NCBI RefSeq assembly: GCF_005491705.1
Contig: NZ_CP028092.1
Span: 4,774,001-4,838,000, forward strand
Length of the DNA: 64,000 nt
Reading direction: 5' to 3'
DNA from: Pontibacter sp. SGAir0037
GTDB lineage: Bacteria; Bacteroidota; Bacteroidia; Cytophagales; Hymenobacteraceae
The notes under the pieces were generated by a model, which saw only the letters and a program-made list of their open reading frames with translations, was not told the origin of the DNA and ran no database searches. Below are positions 52,433 through 62,112 of the stretch, in pieces. The position numbers were made by a program, and so were the translations under genes. Position 1 is the stretch's first letter. Each line of letters opens with the position of its first letter.

Positions 52433-54589
52433 TCAAGCTGTTCTGGAGTTGACAGAGTTACCTTTCTCAGCAGGAGTATCATCGTCTTCTTCTTCAGACG
52501 CTTTAGGGGCAGGTGCATTTTGCTGCTTGCTAACCGGCTGTACATGTGCTTTTGCATGCTGCTCCAGCTCGAGGGCATGTTTATCCTGCTCCGCCTCGCT
52601 TAAAGTCTGGCTACGGTCTGTACCTGCTGTATGTGCCTGGTAGGTGGTAAGGGTGCCAAAAGGACGCTTACCAACTAAACGCTCCAGATCGTTCTGAAAG
52701 AGGATTTCTTTCTGCAGTAACTCCTGTGCAACCGTCTCCAGTTCCTGGCGCTTGTCTGTGAGCAGCTTTTTAGTTCGTTCGTAAGCGGCTTCTACAATGC
52801 TGCGCACTTCATTATCGATAGTCTCGGCAGTTGCTTCAGAATAAGGCTTATTAAACGAATAATCGGAGCTTTGCTTGGAATCGTAGTAAGATATGTTGCC
52901 TATGCGAGGGTTCATACCATACATGGTTACAATGCTATACGCCATTTTAGTGATACGCTCCAGGTCGCTTAGCGCACCTGTTGATATCTTACTGAAAACG
53001 ATTTCTTCGGCGGCCCTGCCACCAAGTGCCATACACATCTCGTCGATCAGCTGCTCAGTTGTATACAGGAACTGTTCTTTCGGCAGATACTGTGCATAAC
53101 CTAAAGCGGCAACACCACGTGGAACTATACTTACTTTTACCAACGGATCGGCATGCTCCAGGAACCAGCCTGCTATAGCGTGACCAGCTTCGTGATAAGC
53201 CACAATTTTCTTCTCTTCCGGAGAGATAATCTTGTTTTTCTTTTCCAAACCACCAATCACACGGTCTACAGCATCGTTAAAGTCTTGCTGATCTACTGCT
53301 TTTTTATTGCGGCGGGCAGCTATCAGGGCTGCTTCGTTACAAACGTTGGCAATTTCGGCACCGGCAAAACCAGGAGTCTGGGCAGCCAGATTCTTAGCAT
53401 CTACATCTGAGGCCAGTGTAAGAGGACCCAGGTGCACTTTAAAGATTTCGGTACGGCCATTGATATCTGGTTTGTCTATACTGATCTGGCGGTCGAAACG
53501 GCCAGGACGCAGTAAAGCAGAGTCGAGTGTATCAGGGCGGTTAGTTGCTGCCAGGATAATAACACCTGAGTCTGTAGCAAAACCATCCATTTCTACCAGC
53601 AGGGAGTTCAGCGTGTTTTCACGTTCATCGTTACCACCTGGTTGCTGTCCGCGGCTACGGTGGCGGCCAATCGCATCAATCTCATCTATAAATATAATAC
53701 ATGGCGCCTTCGCTTTTGCTTGCTTAAACAAGTCGCGGACACGTGCTGCACCCACACCCACAAACATTTCTACAAAGTCGGAACCTGAAAGTGAGAAGAA
53801 TGGTACATCGGCTTCGCCTGCAACAGCTTTGGCCAGCAAGGTTTTACCAGTTCCCGGAGGGCCAACCAGCAACGCTCCTTTAGGTATTTTACCTCCCAGA
53901 ATGGTGAATTTGGTCGGGTTTTTCAGGAACTCTACAATCTCCTGGATTTCTTCTTTTGCCTCTTCCAGACCAGCTACATCTTTAAAGGTGATCTTTACTT
54001 TGTTTTCAGCATCGAACAGAGCCGCTTTCGATTTGCCAATGTTAAAGATCTGACCACCGGCTCCACCGGCTGTCACCCTGCGCATCAGGAACCAGAAACC
54101 GAACAGCACCAGAATCAGGAAGCCCCACTGGAAGAAAAAGTCAGTTAAGCCGGTACGTGTATCCAGGGTATAGCCTACACGCTGGTCGCGCGGTACGTTA
54201 GCCTGCAGCTTTTCGAGGTCTTCTTTAAACGATTCGGCTGAGATTACCTGAAAATGATAATGCGGGCCTTGCTCGTTCATGGAGAGTACGCCCCGGCTTT
54301 CGAGCTGTGAGCGGTACTTCTCGTTGTTGAGGGCTTCCCTTTTCAGATAAACCTCTACCACATTTTTATTCACGATAACCAATCGGTCTACATCGTTGCT
54401 GAGCAGCATTTCTTCAAAATCAGGTTGTACGATTTCGATAGAAGAGTTGCTCTTGTTCAGGTAGGTGAGTCCGAAGATAACCAGGATCAAAATCGCCAGC
54501 ATCCACAATTGCATAGTAGGCCGTGGAGGCGTGGGCGGAATCATTGGCTTCTTCTTTTTATTTTTTGGTTGTTTATCTTTTTCTGCCAT
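52433..54589 (-). CDS. ftsH: ATP-dependent zinc metalloprotease FtsH
   Basis: A 718-residue membrane AAA+ protease. An unusually Lys/Pro-rich N-terminus (KDKQPKNKKKKPMIPP) precedes TM1 (WMLAILILVIFGLTYL) and the periplasmic domain; TM2 is near residue 155. The AAA module has GPPGTGKT near 245, IIFIDEIDAIGR, and the second-region homology NRPDTLDSALLRPGRFDR. The zinc site HEAGH is near 467. The C-terminal 70 residues are Gln/Glu-rich. It degrades misassembled membrane proteins and often controls LpxC in Gram-negatives; here it heads an operon with lpxH, another lipid A gene. Confidence 0.97.
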   Translation of the reverse strand: MAEKDKQPKNKKKKPMIPPTPPRPTMQLWMLAILILVIFGLTYLNKSNSSIEIVQPDFEEMLLSNDVDRLVIVNKNVVEVYLKREALNNEKYRSQLESRGVLSMNEQGPHYHFQVISAESFKEDLEKLQANVPRDQRVGYTLDTRTGLTDFFFQWGFLILVLFGFWFLMRRVTAGGAGGQIFNIGKSKAALFDAENKVKITFKDVAGLEEAKEEIQEIVEFLKNPTKFTILGGKIPKGALLVGPPGTGKTLLAKAVAGEADVPFFSLSGSDFVEMFVGVGAARVRDLFKQAKAKAPCIIFIDEIDAIGRHRSRGQQPGGNDERENTLNSLLVEMDGFATDSGVIILAATNRPDTLDSALLRPGRFDRQISIDKPDINGRTEIFKVHLGPLTLASDVDAKNLAAQTPGFAGAEIANVCNEAALIAARRNKKAVDQQDFNDAVDRVIGGLEKKNKIISPEEKKIVAYHEAGHAIAGWFLEHADPLVKVSIVPRGVAALGYAQYLPKEQFLYTTEQLIDEMCMALGGRAAEEIVFSKISTGALSDLERITKMAYSIVTMYGMNPRIGNISYYDSKQSSDYSFNKPYSEATAETIDNEVRSIVEAAYERTKKLLTDKRQELETVAQELLQKEILFQNDLERLVGKRPFGTLTTYQAHTAGTDRSQTLSEAEQDKHALELEQHAKAHVQPVSKQQNAPAPKASEEEDDDTPAEKGNSVNSRTA

Positions 54590-54661
54590 GAATTTTTAGT
54601 ATCAACTTTGATAAAAAACAGTTACCCATCCAGGTTTGTTGGGATTCCTGTCATTAATATT

Positions 54662-55036
54662 TTAGACAGATTCTATCTGTTTGATGTTGGCATCGCCCCA
54701 AAGCTCTTCCAAAGCATAAAACTGACGTTTGTCTTTTAGGAATATATGTGCCACTACGTCTACGTAATCTAACAGCACCCACTCTTTATTAATGCGTCCT
54801 TCGCTCTGCCATGGGTTCTGATGAAGGGCTTTATACACCTCTTCTTCTACAGAAGTAGCAATGGCATCGAGTTGCGTATCAGAAGTAGCAGATGCTATTA
54901 CAAAATAGTCGGAGACGGCATTTTTAAGTGATTTAAGGTTAAGTACGACAATATCGGTAGCTTTTCTTTCCTGCATACCTTTTACCACAAGCTCTGCCAA
55001 TATGTCTGAATTAGCCTCAATCTTATTTTCTTTCAT
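54662..55036 (-). CDS. rsfS: Ribosomal silencing factor RsfS
   Basis: A 124-residue protein that binds ribosomal protein L14 and blocks 50S-30S joining when nutrients are scarce. The family stretches DIVVLNLKSLKNAVSDYFVIASATSDTQLDAIATSVEEEV, PWQSEGRINKEWVLLDYVDVVAHIF and YALEELWGDA are complete. It lies upstream of ftsH on the same strand with a 72-base gap and is divergent from birA. An exact TACTTTTG element upstream is a likely promoter. Confidence 0.96.
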   Translation of the reverse strand: MKENKIEANSDILAELVVKGMQERKATDIVVLNLKSLKNAVSDYFVIASATSDTQLDAIATSVEEEVYKALHQNPWQSEGRINKEWVLLDYVDVVAHIFLKDKRQFYALEELWGDANIKQIESV

Positions 55037-55059
55037 TTGCTATCTTTAATTTTGAAGTA

Positions 55060-55067
55060 CAAAAGTA
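55060..55067 (-). promoter_or_regulatory. -7 promoter element (TACTTTTG) of rsfS
   Basis: Exact TAnnTTTG match on the minus strand 24 bases before the rsfS ATG, in the 49-base spacer shared with birA. TATCTTTA at 55041-55048 on the plus strand is a 7/8 candidate for birA. Confidence 0.45.
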
Positions 55068-55085
55068 TTAAATTCTGTTTAATGT

Positions 55086-55835
55086 ATGTTGCCTAATACG
55101 TTGTTTATGGGCCATCAGCTATACAAGCTGGAGGTTTGCGAATCTACAAACACAGAAGCCCATAAGCTTCTTATCAAAAATGAAGCCACAGAAGGCTGTA
55201 CTATTATAACCGACAGGCAAACGAATGGGCGAGGACAAAGAGGTAATTTTTGGGAGGCTGCACCTGGCAAAAATATTACGCTTTCTGTTATTTTGTCACC
55301 TTCTTTCTTGTTTGTCAGGCACCAATTTTACTTAAATATAGCAGTTTCTTTGGGAGTACTAGACTTATTGCATGAGCTGGGGCTTGCTCAGGCAAAAGTA
55401 AAGTGGCCCAACGATCTGTATTTTGAAGATAGTAAACTTGGCGGGATATTAATAGAAAATACTATAAACAGCCAAATTATACAACATAGCATTGTCGGGA
55501 TTGGTTTAAACATAAACCAATTAGTGTTCGGCAATCCTACGGCAACTTCGGTCTCAAAGATTCTTAATAAAGCATTAAACGTGGAAGAAGTTGCCGTTCG
55601 TATGCTGGAACTATTGGAAAAGCGTTACCTAGGATTGCGAGCTGGTAAGCTGGGCCAGCTCAAATTTGATTACCTGCAGGCTTTATATCGTTACCAGGAG
55701 CCTGCCTGCTTTGAGGTAGGCGGCAAAAGAGTGGCCGGCACAATAGTGGGGGTAGAGGAGAGTGGCAGGTTAGCGGTGGAGATAGAGCAGCAATTGCAGT
55801 ATTTTGATTTTAAAGAAATTGCTTACCTGATTTAG
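55086..55835 (+). CDS. birA: Biotin--[acetyl-CoA-carboxylase] ligase, no HTH domain
   Basis: A 249-residue class I biotin protein ligase. It activates biotin as biotinyl-AMP and attaches it to carrier lysines of carboxylases. Motifs are STNTEAH, the GRGQRGN loop (residues 49-55), VKWPNDLYFEDSKLGGILIE with the catalytic Lys, and GIGLNIN. The N-terminal DNA-binding helix-turn-helix of E. coli BirA is missing, so it does not itself repress biotin genes. It is divergent from rsfS with a 49-base spacer. Length is normal for the monofunctional class. Confidence 0.95.
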   Translation: MLPNTLFMGHQLYKLEVCESTNTEAHKLLIKNEATEGCTIITDRQTNGRGQRGNFWEAAPGKNITLSVILSPSFLFVRHQFYLNIAVSLGVLDLLHELGLAQAKVKWPNDLYFEDSKLGGILIENTINSQIIQHSIVGIGLNINQLVFGNPTATSVSKILNKALNVEEVAVRMLELLEKRYLGLRAGKLGQLKFDYLQALYRYQEPACFEVGGKRVAGTIVGVEESGRLAVEIEQQLQYFDFKEIAYLI

Positions 55836-56134
55836 CTGGCCTTTTTCAATGAAAGTAGTAGCTATAGGTTATCAAATAAATTATTGATTTTTTCTAATGA
55901 ATTAAAAAATTTATAGTTTTCTATATTGGTTGGGCGTGGTTTAGAAGGAAAGGGCACAATTATTGATACTGTTGTTTTGGTGGAAGGCGGGCAGGAAGCG
56001 CAAAAACTGTATTATATTTTTATTAAATCCTGATAAATTAATTACAACTTTTTAAATTATTCTGCTCAAGATCAACTATATTTGTTAACCCAAGCCAATA
56101 CTGTAGCAGCAGTTTAAAATTTGAGGTACTGACT
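55836..56134. other. AT-rich spacer with a T9SS-gene promoter element
   Basis: The only clear signal is TATATTTG at 56077-56084, an exact TAnnTTTG -7 element about 50 bases before the T9SS-cargo gene. No RNA gene or small protein gene is evident. Confidence 0.5.
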
Positions 56135-56755
56135 ATGAAGACTTTTACGAAGATATTTTTTGTTGTAACGCTTATAAGCTCTCACTTATTGAGTTTCGCA
56201 GCAGATAAAAATGGAATGATAGCAAATCAGGAACAAAACCTGGGAGTTGATCCGGTATATAAAGGCGGAGCTACTCTGTGGAAACTGATGCCTGAGAAAA
56301 AAGCAGAGCTTACCTTGTCTGCCCAGAATGCCCGCCCGGCTTTTGTGGTTGACAACAGCAAACATACCTGCTCTAAGATTTTTGCTTCGGCTGTGAGCTC
56401 TGAATTCCATGGCGGGGAGTCTGATAACGTTACCAGAAGCCTGTATAGCATCACATTCGCTTCTTTTGCTCCGGCGCGTGAAGTACGTCAGTTGCCTTCC
56501 ATCAGTGCTTATCCTAATCCTTCGCGTGGGGCTACGCGTCTTTCGCTTACCCAGGTTGGCGGGGATAACTATAAAATCAAAGTATCAAACACGATCGGTA
56601 AAGTAATGCGCACTTTCGAATTGCCTCCTGTCCCGGACAATACTACCGTTGTGCTGGATATGGACATGAGCGTATATCCGGCCGGTATCTATTTTTACAG
56701 CTTGCTGATCAATGACAAGACTGTTGAAACAAAACGTCTGGTGCTTCAAAAATAG
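56135..56755 (+). CDS. T9SS type A sorting-domain protein
   Basis: A 206-residue exported protein with a signal peptide (ending LSFAA). The last 80 residues form a type A T9SS C-terminal sorting domain: SISAYPNPSRGATRLSL, VSNTIGKVMRTFELP, MDMSVYPAGIYFYSLLINDKTVETKRLVLQK. The signal is cleaved or kept while the protein is carried across the outer membrane by the type IX system. The remaining 100-residue passenger (YKGGATLWKLMPEKKAELTLS; HGGESDNVTRSLYSITFAS) has no recognised fold. It is unusually short for a T9SS cargo and its function is unknown. A terminator follows. Confidence 0.85.
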   Translation: MKTFTKIFFVVTLISSHLLSFAADKNGMIANQEQNLGVDPVYKGGATLWKLMPEKKAELTLSAQNARPAFVVDNSKHTCSKIFASAVSSEFHGGESDNVTRSLYSITFASFAPAREVRQLPSISAYPNPSRGATRLSLTQVGGDNYKIKVSNTIGKVMRTFELPPVPDNTTVVLDMDMSVYPAGIYFYSLLINDKTVETKRLVLQK

Positions 56756-56777
56756 AATCCATAAAACTCCGTTATAG

Positions 56778-56804
56778 AAAAGCTGGTCCGAAAGACCAGC
56801 TTTT
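56778..56804 (+). terminator. Rho-independent terminator of the T9SS cargo gene
   Basis: An 11-bp stem (56778-56788 with 56794-56804), GC-rich at its core, followed by eight T. Confidence 0.93.
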
Positions 56805-56879
56805 TTTTGTGTTTATTGTAAAAAGTACATATCGGCTTATCAATATTTAGTATTTTCGAGGCTGAATTGTAAAAACGCT

Positions 56880-59837
56880 ATGATGGATTATCGTCGGATT
56901 AACAACCTGGTAGGTTGGATTGTGTTTCTTATTGCCACAACCGTTTATGTATTAACACTGGAGCCTGTTGCCAGTTTCTGGGATGCAGGCGAATTTATAG
57001 CCTGTTCTTATAAGCTTTTAGTACCGCACCCGCCAGGAGCTCCGCTTTATCTGTTACTAGGTCGTATTTTCTCTCTGTTTGCCAGCGATGCTTCTCAGGT
57101 AGCATGGTGGGTAAACCTGCTGTCGGCTTTGGCCAGCTCCTTTACAGTGCTGTTCCTGTTCTGGACAATTACTATTCTGGCTCGTAAGTTACTGGTAAAA
57201 GAAGGAGAAGCCGTTACCACAGGTAATCTTTTACTGATTATGGCAAGTGGCGCTGTAGGTGCTTTAGCCTATACCTTTACCGATTCTGCCTGGTTCTCTG
57301 CAGTAGAGGCAGAGGTATATGCCATGTCTTCTTTCTTTACAGCTATTGTCTTTTGGGCCATGCTGCGCTGGGAACAAAGAGTGGGGCATGCCTACTCCGA
57401 TAAATGGTTGATCCTGATCGCATACCTGGTAGGGCTTTCCATCGGTGCTCACTTGCTGAACCTAGTAACTATTCCTGCCCTTGGGTTTATTTATTATTTC
57501 CGATTGTATAAACCAAGCTGGAAAGGCGGCATAATAGCTTTTGCCGTAAGCGCGGTTATTGTTGTGGCCATACTTTGGGGAATCATACCTGGTTTGCCTT
57601 CTTTAGCCGGAAACATAGAAGTATTTTTTGTAAACTCTCTTGGCCTGCCGTTTGGCTCCGGCATCATCTTCTTTGTGATTTTGCTGGTAGCAGCAATTGT
57701 TATCGGACTTCGTTACTCTATCAAAAATCAGAACCGCATTCTGAATACCGCTGTTCTGGCTTTCGTTTTTATCCTGATAGGCTATTCTTCTTATATGATG
57801 ATCCCGATCAGGTCGTCTTATAACCCTACTATTGATGAGAATGACCCGCAGGATATCCTAAGCTTTGTGGCGTATCTGAAGCGTGAGCAGTACGGTGATC
57901 GTCCCTTGCTATATGGCCCGCAATATAACGCGCAGCCTATAGAGCAGGTAGAAGGGGCGCCCCGTTACATCAAAGGCAAAGACAAGTACATTAATACCGG
58001 CAATAAGTTAGAAAGCGTGTATGCCAGTAAAGATAAAACCTTGCTGCCGCGTATCTACAGTGACCAGCCGCAGCATTTGCAGGAATACAAAAAATGGATT
58101 GACTTGCGCGAAGGGCAGATGCCTACTTTTGGGCAAAACTTAAGCTTCCTGTTCCGTTACCAGCTGGGGCACATGTACTGGCGCTACTTCCTGTGGAACT
58201 TTGTTGGCCGCGAGAGCGATGTGCAGCAGGCCGGAGTTCTATGGTTTGGGAAAAATGAGAACGGGCTTCCGGCCAGAATTGCTAACAACCAGGCGCGAAA
58301 CTGCTTTTATTTGCTGCCGCTTATTGTAGGTATACTGGGACTCATCTATCAGGCTCGTAAAAATGAACGCGATGCTTTTATTATCGGGCTTTTGTTCTTC
58401 TTTACCGGTATTGCCATTGCGCTGTACCTGAACCAGCCGCCTATTGAGCCACGGGAAAGGGATTATACTTTTGCCGGATCGTTTTATGCCTTTAGTATTT
58501 GGATTGGCTTAGGTGTGCTGGGGCTGGCGGACCTGCTGGGTAAAATAATAGCTAACCGGTCGCTTCAGTCTGCTATAGCGGTGGTGGTTTGTTTGGCAGC
58601 GCCTACCATTCTGGCAGCAGAGGGCTGGGACGACCACGACCGTTCTAACCGCTATCACTCCGTAGATTCGGCTAAGAACCTGTTAGACTCCTGTGCGCCT
58701 AATGCCATATTGTTTACAAATGGCGATAATGATACCTTCCCGCTCTGGTATGTGCAGGAGGTAGAAGGATACAGAACCGATGTAAGGGTGGCCGTTCTGA
58801 GCTACCTGAACACAGACTGGTATATCGATCAGATGAAGCGCCCTTCTTACCTGTCGCAGCCCTGGCCTTTATCTCTGGAAAACGAAAACTATAGGCAAGG
58901 CACCAACGATTACCTGCCATTTGTAGAGAAGCCGCAGGTGGCATCGGGTATGGACCTGGTACAGTTCATCAGCCTGGTGAAGCAGAAGCACCCGGTACTA
59001 CAGGAGGTGTTTGGTTCTGGCACCACGTTAACGACAATGCCTACAAAGAACTTCTTCCTGAAAATTGATAAGCAGAAAGTTGCTGACATGGGCTTTGTAT
59101 CAGCCAATAAGCAAAATGAAATCGTAGACAGAATGCAGTGGACTATTAACAAGTCGCTGATCGAGAAGAAACACCTGATTATACTGGACCTGCTGGCAAC
59201 AAACAACTGGGAACGCCCCGTGTACTTCTCTACTACTGTTAACAGTGCAGACTACATGGGCTTATCGGAGTACTTCCAGCTAGAAGGTTTAACAACGCGC
59301 ATAGTACCTGTAAGGTCTGGTGGCGACGAAGATTCTCCTGCTAATATAAACCAGGAGGTAATGTATGAGAACATGATGAAGAAGTTCAGCTTCCGTGGTT
59401 TCAGCGATCCTAGTATTTACCACGATGAGAACTACTACAGGTTTGCAGCCAATGCCCGTGATAAATTTGCGAAGCTGGCGGCATCTTATTTAGAGCAGGG
59501 TAATACAGCCAGAGCAAAAGAAATAATTGACCACTGCTTTACACAACTGCCTGTAGAAACGGTGCCATACGATTACTATACGCCTCAGTTTATCTCCATG
59601 ATGGCTGAAATAGGTGAAGAAGACAGGGCCAAGCAATTATTAGAAGCGATGGCTGCGAATTCAAAAACGGCCGTAGACTATTACCTGACGAAAGGCGCCT
59701 TGTTTGACATGGAGATTCAGACAAACCTGTATGTACTGCAGCAACTGATGGGAGAAGCACAGGCTATAGGTATGGACGAACGTGCTGCGCAGATTCAGCA
59801 GGATCTAATGGGGTACTTGCAGCGTATTCGCCGCTAA
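56880..59837 (+). CDS. DUF2723 membrane protein (protein O-mannosyltransferase-like)
   Basis: A 985-residue inner-membrane protein with an N-terminal multi-pass region of about 11 segments and a soluble domain of about 450 residues. DUF2723 is clear: YVLTLEPVASFWDAGEFIACSYKLLVPHPPGAPLYLLLGRIF, with the conserved acidic Asp-Ala-Gly-Glu. The fold is GT-C-like, related to TMEM260 and protein O-mannosyltransferases. Bacteroidota add O-glycans to exported proteins, so this is a candidate periplasmic glycosyltransferase. The C-terminal half (YLEQGNTARAKEIIDHCF) has TPR-like helices. Terminator-like hairpin follows. Confidence 0.87.
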   Translation: MMDYRRINNLVGWIVFLIATTVYVLTLEPVASFWDAGEFIACSYKLLVPHPPGAPLYLLLGRIFSLFASDASQVAWWVNLLSALASSFTVLFLFWTITILARKLLVKEGEAVTTGNLLLIMASGAVGALAYTFTDSAWFSAVEAEVYAMSSFFTAIVFWAMLRWEQRVGHAYSDKWLILIAYLVGLSIGAHLLNLVTIPALGFIYYFRLYKPSWKGGIIAFAVSAVIVVAILWGIIPGLPSLAGNIEVFFVNSLGLPFGSGIIFFVILLVAAIVIGLRYSIKNQNRILNTAVLAFVFILIGYSSYMMIPIRSSYNPTIDENDPQDILSFVAYLKREQYGDRPLLYGPQYNAQPIEQVEGAPRYIKGKDKYINTGNKLESVYASKDKTLLPRIYSDQPQHLQEYKKWIDLREGQMPTFGQNLSFLFRYQLGHMYWRYFLWNFVGRESDVQQAGVLWFGKNENGLPARIANNQARNCFYLLPLIVGILGLIYQARKNERDAFIIGLLFFFTGIAIALYLNQPPIEPRERDYTFAGSFYAFSIWIGLGVLGLADLLGKIIANRSLQSAIAVVVCLAAPTILAAEGWDDHDRSNRYHSVDSAKNLLDSCAPNAILFTNGDNDTFPLWYVQEVEGYRTDVRVAVLSYLNTDWYIDQMKRPSYLSQPWPLSLENENYRQGTNDYLPFVEKPQVASGMDLVQFISLVKQKHPVLQEVFGSGTTLTTMPTKNFFLKIDKQKVADMGFVSANKQNEIVDRMQWTINKSLIEKKHLIILDLLATNNWERPVYFSTTVNSADYMGLSEYFQLEGLTTRIVPVRSGGDEDSPANINQEVMYENMMKKFSFRGFSDPSIYHDENYYRFAANARDKFAKLAASYLEQGNTARAKEIIDHCFTQLPVETVPYDYYTPQFISMMAEIGEEDRAKQLLEAMAANSKTAVDYYLTKGALFDMEIQTNLYVLQQLMGEAQAIGMDERAAQIQQDLMGYLQRIRR

Positions 59838-59860
59838 ACAAAAAACGATTCGAATAAGTA

Positions 59861-59888
59861 ATAATGCCAGGCTACAACCTGGCATTAT
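59861..59888 (+). terminator. Hairpin downstream of the DUF2723 gene
   Basis: An 11-bp perfect stem (59861-59871 with 59878-59888) with a 6-base loop and a weak T-rich tail. It lies between the DUF2723 and GWxTD genes and may attenuate rather than stop transcription. Confidence 0.55.
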
Positions 59889-59910
59889 AGTTTAATACAA
59901 TCTGGTAGCG

Positions 59911-61134
59911 ATGAAACATACAGCTAATCTAACCCTTGCTTTCCTGTGCCTGCTCTGTTCGTGTGGAGGCCCCATGTTTGATAGCCAGATGGATCAGTAT
60001 ACAGGTTTTAAGCCTGTAAAATCTGAAATTATACTGAACCACGATTTTAATGCTGCAAATGACTCCCTCTTTCTGTACTTTAAGGTAGAAGATGTAAGGC
60101 AGGTGATGGACCTGTCGGAAGAAGTGTTTCGGTTTGATTATGCAGTGAGAAAAGGAGAAGGCAGAGAGGCTGTAACAAGTGCGATAAAGCTATTAAAACG
60201 AACAACAGAACAGGAAGCGGTGTATCTTACCTTTGCTCTGCCGCAGGAGTCGTTTTCCGCAGGTGATGCCTTTCAGCTTAGGGCCTGGCAGACGTCGGAA
60301 GGGCAGGAGCGAGTTGTTTTATCTGAAAACATAACGCTCCGCAAAGAGATGCTGCAAAAGGATTACCTGTTAACAAAGGCAGGTACAGGTAAGCCTTTGT
60401 TTCAAACGTATCTCAATGCATCAGAGCAAGTTGTTGTGGTACAGGAAGATACTTCGAAAACCATCGAATTACAGCACCTGAACGCCGATTTTCCGCCTGC
60501 TTTACCGCCAATGGCTGTTAGCCAGGAGCAGCAGGTTCCCCGAACCTTGAAAATTACGAAGAAGCTGCATTTTTCTTCTGGCGATACCATTCGTTTTGAG
60601 GAACCCGGACTTTACCTAGTAAATGCCTCGCCTGGTTCTGCCACTGGCATACTGGTGCGGCCGGAGAAGTTTCCTTTGCTTACCACAGCCGATGAACTCA
60701 TTCAGCCACTCATCTATATGACTACTTCCACTGAGCGGAGAGCCTTGTATAATGCAGCAGATCCGAAGGCGGCAGTAGATGAATTCTGGCTCAGAACAGC
60801 CAAAGACAAAAGTATAGCGCGAGAGTTAATTCGTGTTTTTTACAGTAGAGTAGAAGCGGCCAATAAGGCCTTTACGTCTCATAAAAGTGGTTGGGCGACA
60901 GATAGAGGTATGATCTATATTATCTTCGGGCAGCCAGATGTAGTAAATCAATCGGGAGATGTATTAACCTGGACCTATCGCGAAACGAATACAAGTCCTT
61001 ACCTTAAATTCGTTTTTAATAAAAAACAGAATAACTTTACAGAAAATCACTACGAGCTGGTACGGCGCCGAGATTATGAGGAGAGTTGGTACAGCACAGT
61101 CGCAAAATGGAGAGCAGGAGTAACAGACATTTAA
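59911..61134 (+). CDS. GWxTD-domain lipoprotein
   Basis: A 407-residue lipoprotein (signal ending CLLCSCGG). The family signature GWATDRGMIYIIFGQPD is near residue 327, preceded by DEFWLRTAKDKSIARELIRVFYSRVEAANKAF and followed by YELVRRRDYEESWYSTVAKWRAG. The N-terminal 250 residues are beta-rich. Such proteins are widespread in Bacteroidota and of unknown function, usually with neighbours in envelope biogenesis. The last 28 bases overlap rlmB, which starts inside this gene. Confidence 0.85.
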   Translation: MKHTANLTLAFLCLLCSCGGPMFDSQMDQYTGFKPVKSEIILNHDFNAANDSLFLYFKVEDVRQVMDLSEEVFRFDYAVRKGEGREAVTSAIKLLKRTTEQEAVYLTFALPQESFSAGDAFQLRAWQTSEGQERVVLSENITLRKEMLQKDYLLTKAGTGKPLFQTYLNASEQVVVVQEDTSKTIELQHLNADFPPALPPMAVSQEQQVPRTLKITKKLHFSSGDTIRFEEPGLYLVNASPGSATGILVRPEKFPLLTTADELIQPLIYMTTSTERRALYNAADPKAAVDEFWLRTAKDKSIARELIRVFYSRVEAANKAFTSHKSGWATDRGMIYIIFGQPDVVNQSGDVLTWTYRETNTSPYLKFVFNKKQNNFTENHYELVRRRDYEESWYSTVAKWRAGVTDI

Positions 61135-61958
61135 GCGGTGGAAACCGCTACGGAGGTCGTCCGAGACAACCGAAGGAAGATAAAATTGAAATGATATTCG
61201 GGCTTCGGCCTATCATAGAAGCAATGCTGGCAGGCAAGGTGCTGGAGAAAATCTTTCTGCAGAAAGGTGCCCGCAACGCTAATATAGACGAGCTTACTGA
61301 TCTGGCTAAAAAAGCGGATGTGCCGGTGGCTACTGTGCCTGTAGAAAAGCTGAACAACCTGACCCGAAAGAACCACCAGGGAGCAGTTGCTTTTATTTCT
61401 GCCATCACTTATTATCCTTTAGAAGAGATTGTAACGTCGCTGTTCGAGAAAGGAAAGAACCCTTTGCTGCTGATCCTGGATAGGATAACAGATGTGCGTA
61501 ATTTTGGTTCTATAGCCCGAAATGCAGAATGTTTAGGCGTGGATGCCATAGTGATTCCGAGCAGAGGAGGCGCCCAGGTGAATGCTGATGCTATTAAAAC
61601 ATCGGCAGGTGCTTTACACCTGGTGCCGGTATGCCGCGAGCCGAACCTGAAGCAAACACTCGATTACCTCCGGGATTCCGGGATACAGCTGGTAGCCTGT
61701 ACCGAGAAAACAGAGGAGCACCTGACCAACACCACAGTAGACATGGTAGGGCCAACTGCTATTATCATGGGTAGCGAAGAAGACGGCATCTCGCCAGAGT
61801 ACTTGAAACGTGCAGATGCCAGATTGCGCATTCCGCTGGTAGGCCAAATAGGTTCGCTGAACGTGTCTGTCGCGACAGGCATTATATTGTACGAAGCAAT
61901 GAGCCAGCGCCTGCGAGAAAATGGCTATGCTAACCTCAACAGATTTGAGCCATTGTAG
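61107..61958 (+). CDS. rlmB: 23S rRNA guanosine-2'-O-methyltransferase RlmB
   Basis: A 283-residue SpoU-class knotted methyltransferase that methylates a guanosine of 23S rRNA (G2251 in E. coli). The N-terminal substrate-binding domain begins EMIFGLRPIIEAM. The SPOUT motifs are RNFGSIARNAECLGVDAIV (motif 1), IIMGSEEDGIS (motif 2) and IPLVGQIGSLNVSVATGIILYEAM (motif 3 with SAM loop). ATG 61107 is preferred over a GTG at 61086. The basic N-terminal leader (ESRSNRHLSGGNRYGGRPRQPK) may add rRNA affinity. It overlaps the GWxTD gene by 28 bases. Confidence 0.94.
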   Translation: MESRSNRHLSGGNRYGGRPRQPKEDKIEMIFGLRPIIEAMLAGKVLEKIFLQKGARNANIDELTDLAKKADVPVATVPVEKLNNLTRKNHQGAVAFISAITYYPLEEIVTSLFEKGKNPLLLILDRITDVRNFGSIARNAECLGVDAIVIPSRGGAQVNADAIKTSAGALHLVPVCREPNLKQTLDYLRDSGIQLVACTEKTEEHLTNTTVDMVGPTAIIMGSEEDGISPEYLKRADARLRIPLVGQIGSLNVSVATGIILYEAMSQRLRENGYANLNRFEPL

Positions 61959-61976
61959 TTTAAAATTACTTATCTA

Positions 61977-62024
61977 TAAAAGCAGAGGCCTGTAGCATTC
62001 TTTTGCTACAGGCCTCTGCTTTTA
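61977..62024. terminator. Bidirectional terminator, 21-bp perfect stem
   Basis: Positions 61977-61997 pair with 62004-62024 without mismatch; loop is TTCTTT. A and T flanks allow function on both strands between convergent rlmB and manC. Confidence 0.88.
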
Positions 62025-62112
62025 TGATCTTATTCGAGCCTTGCTTGCCTAAGTAAGCACAGAAAATTTTTGTATCTGGTGCCGATATAAGAGCCGGAAT
62101 GGGCTGTTGTGC

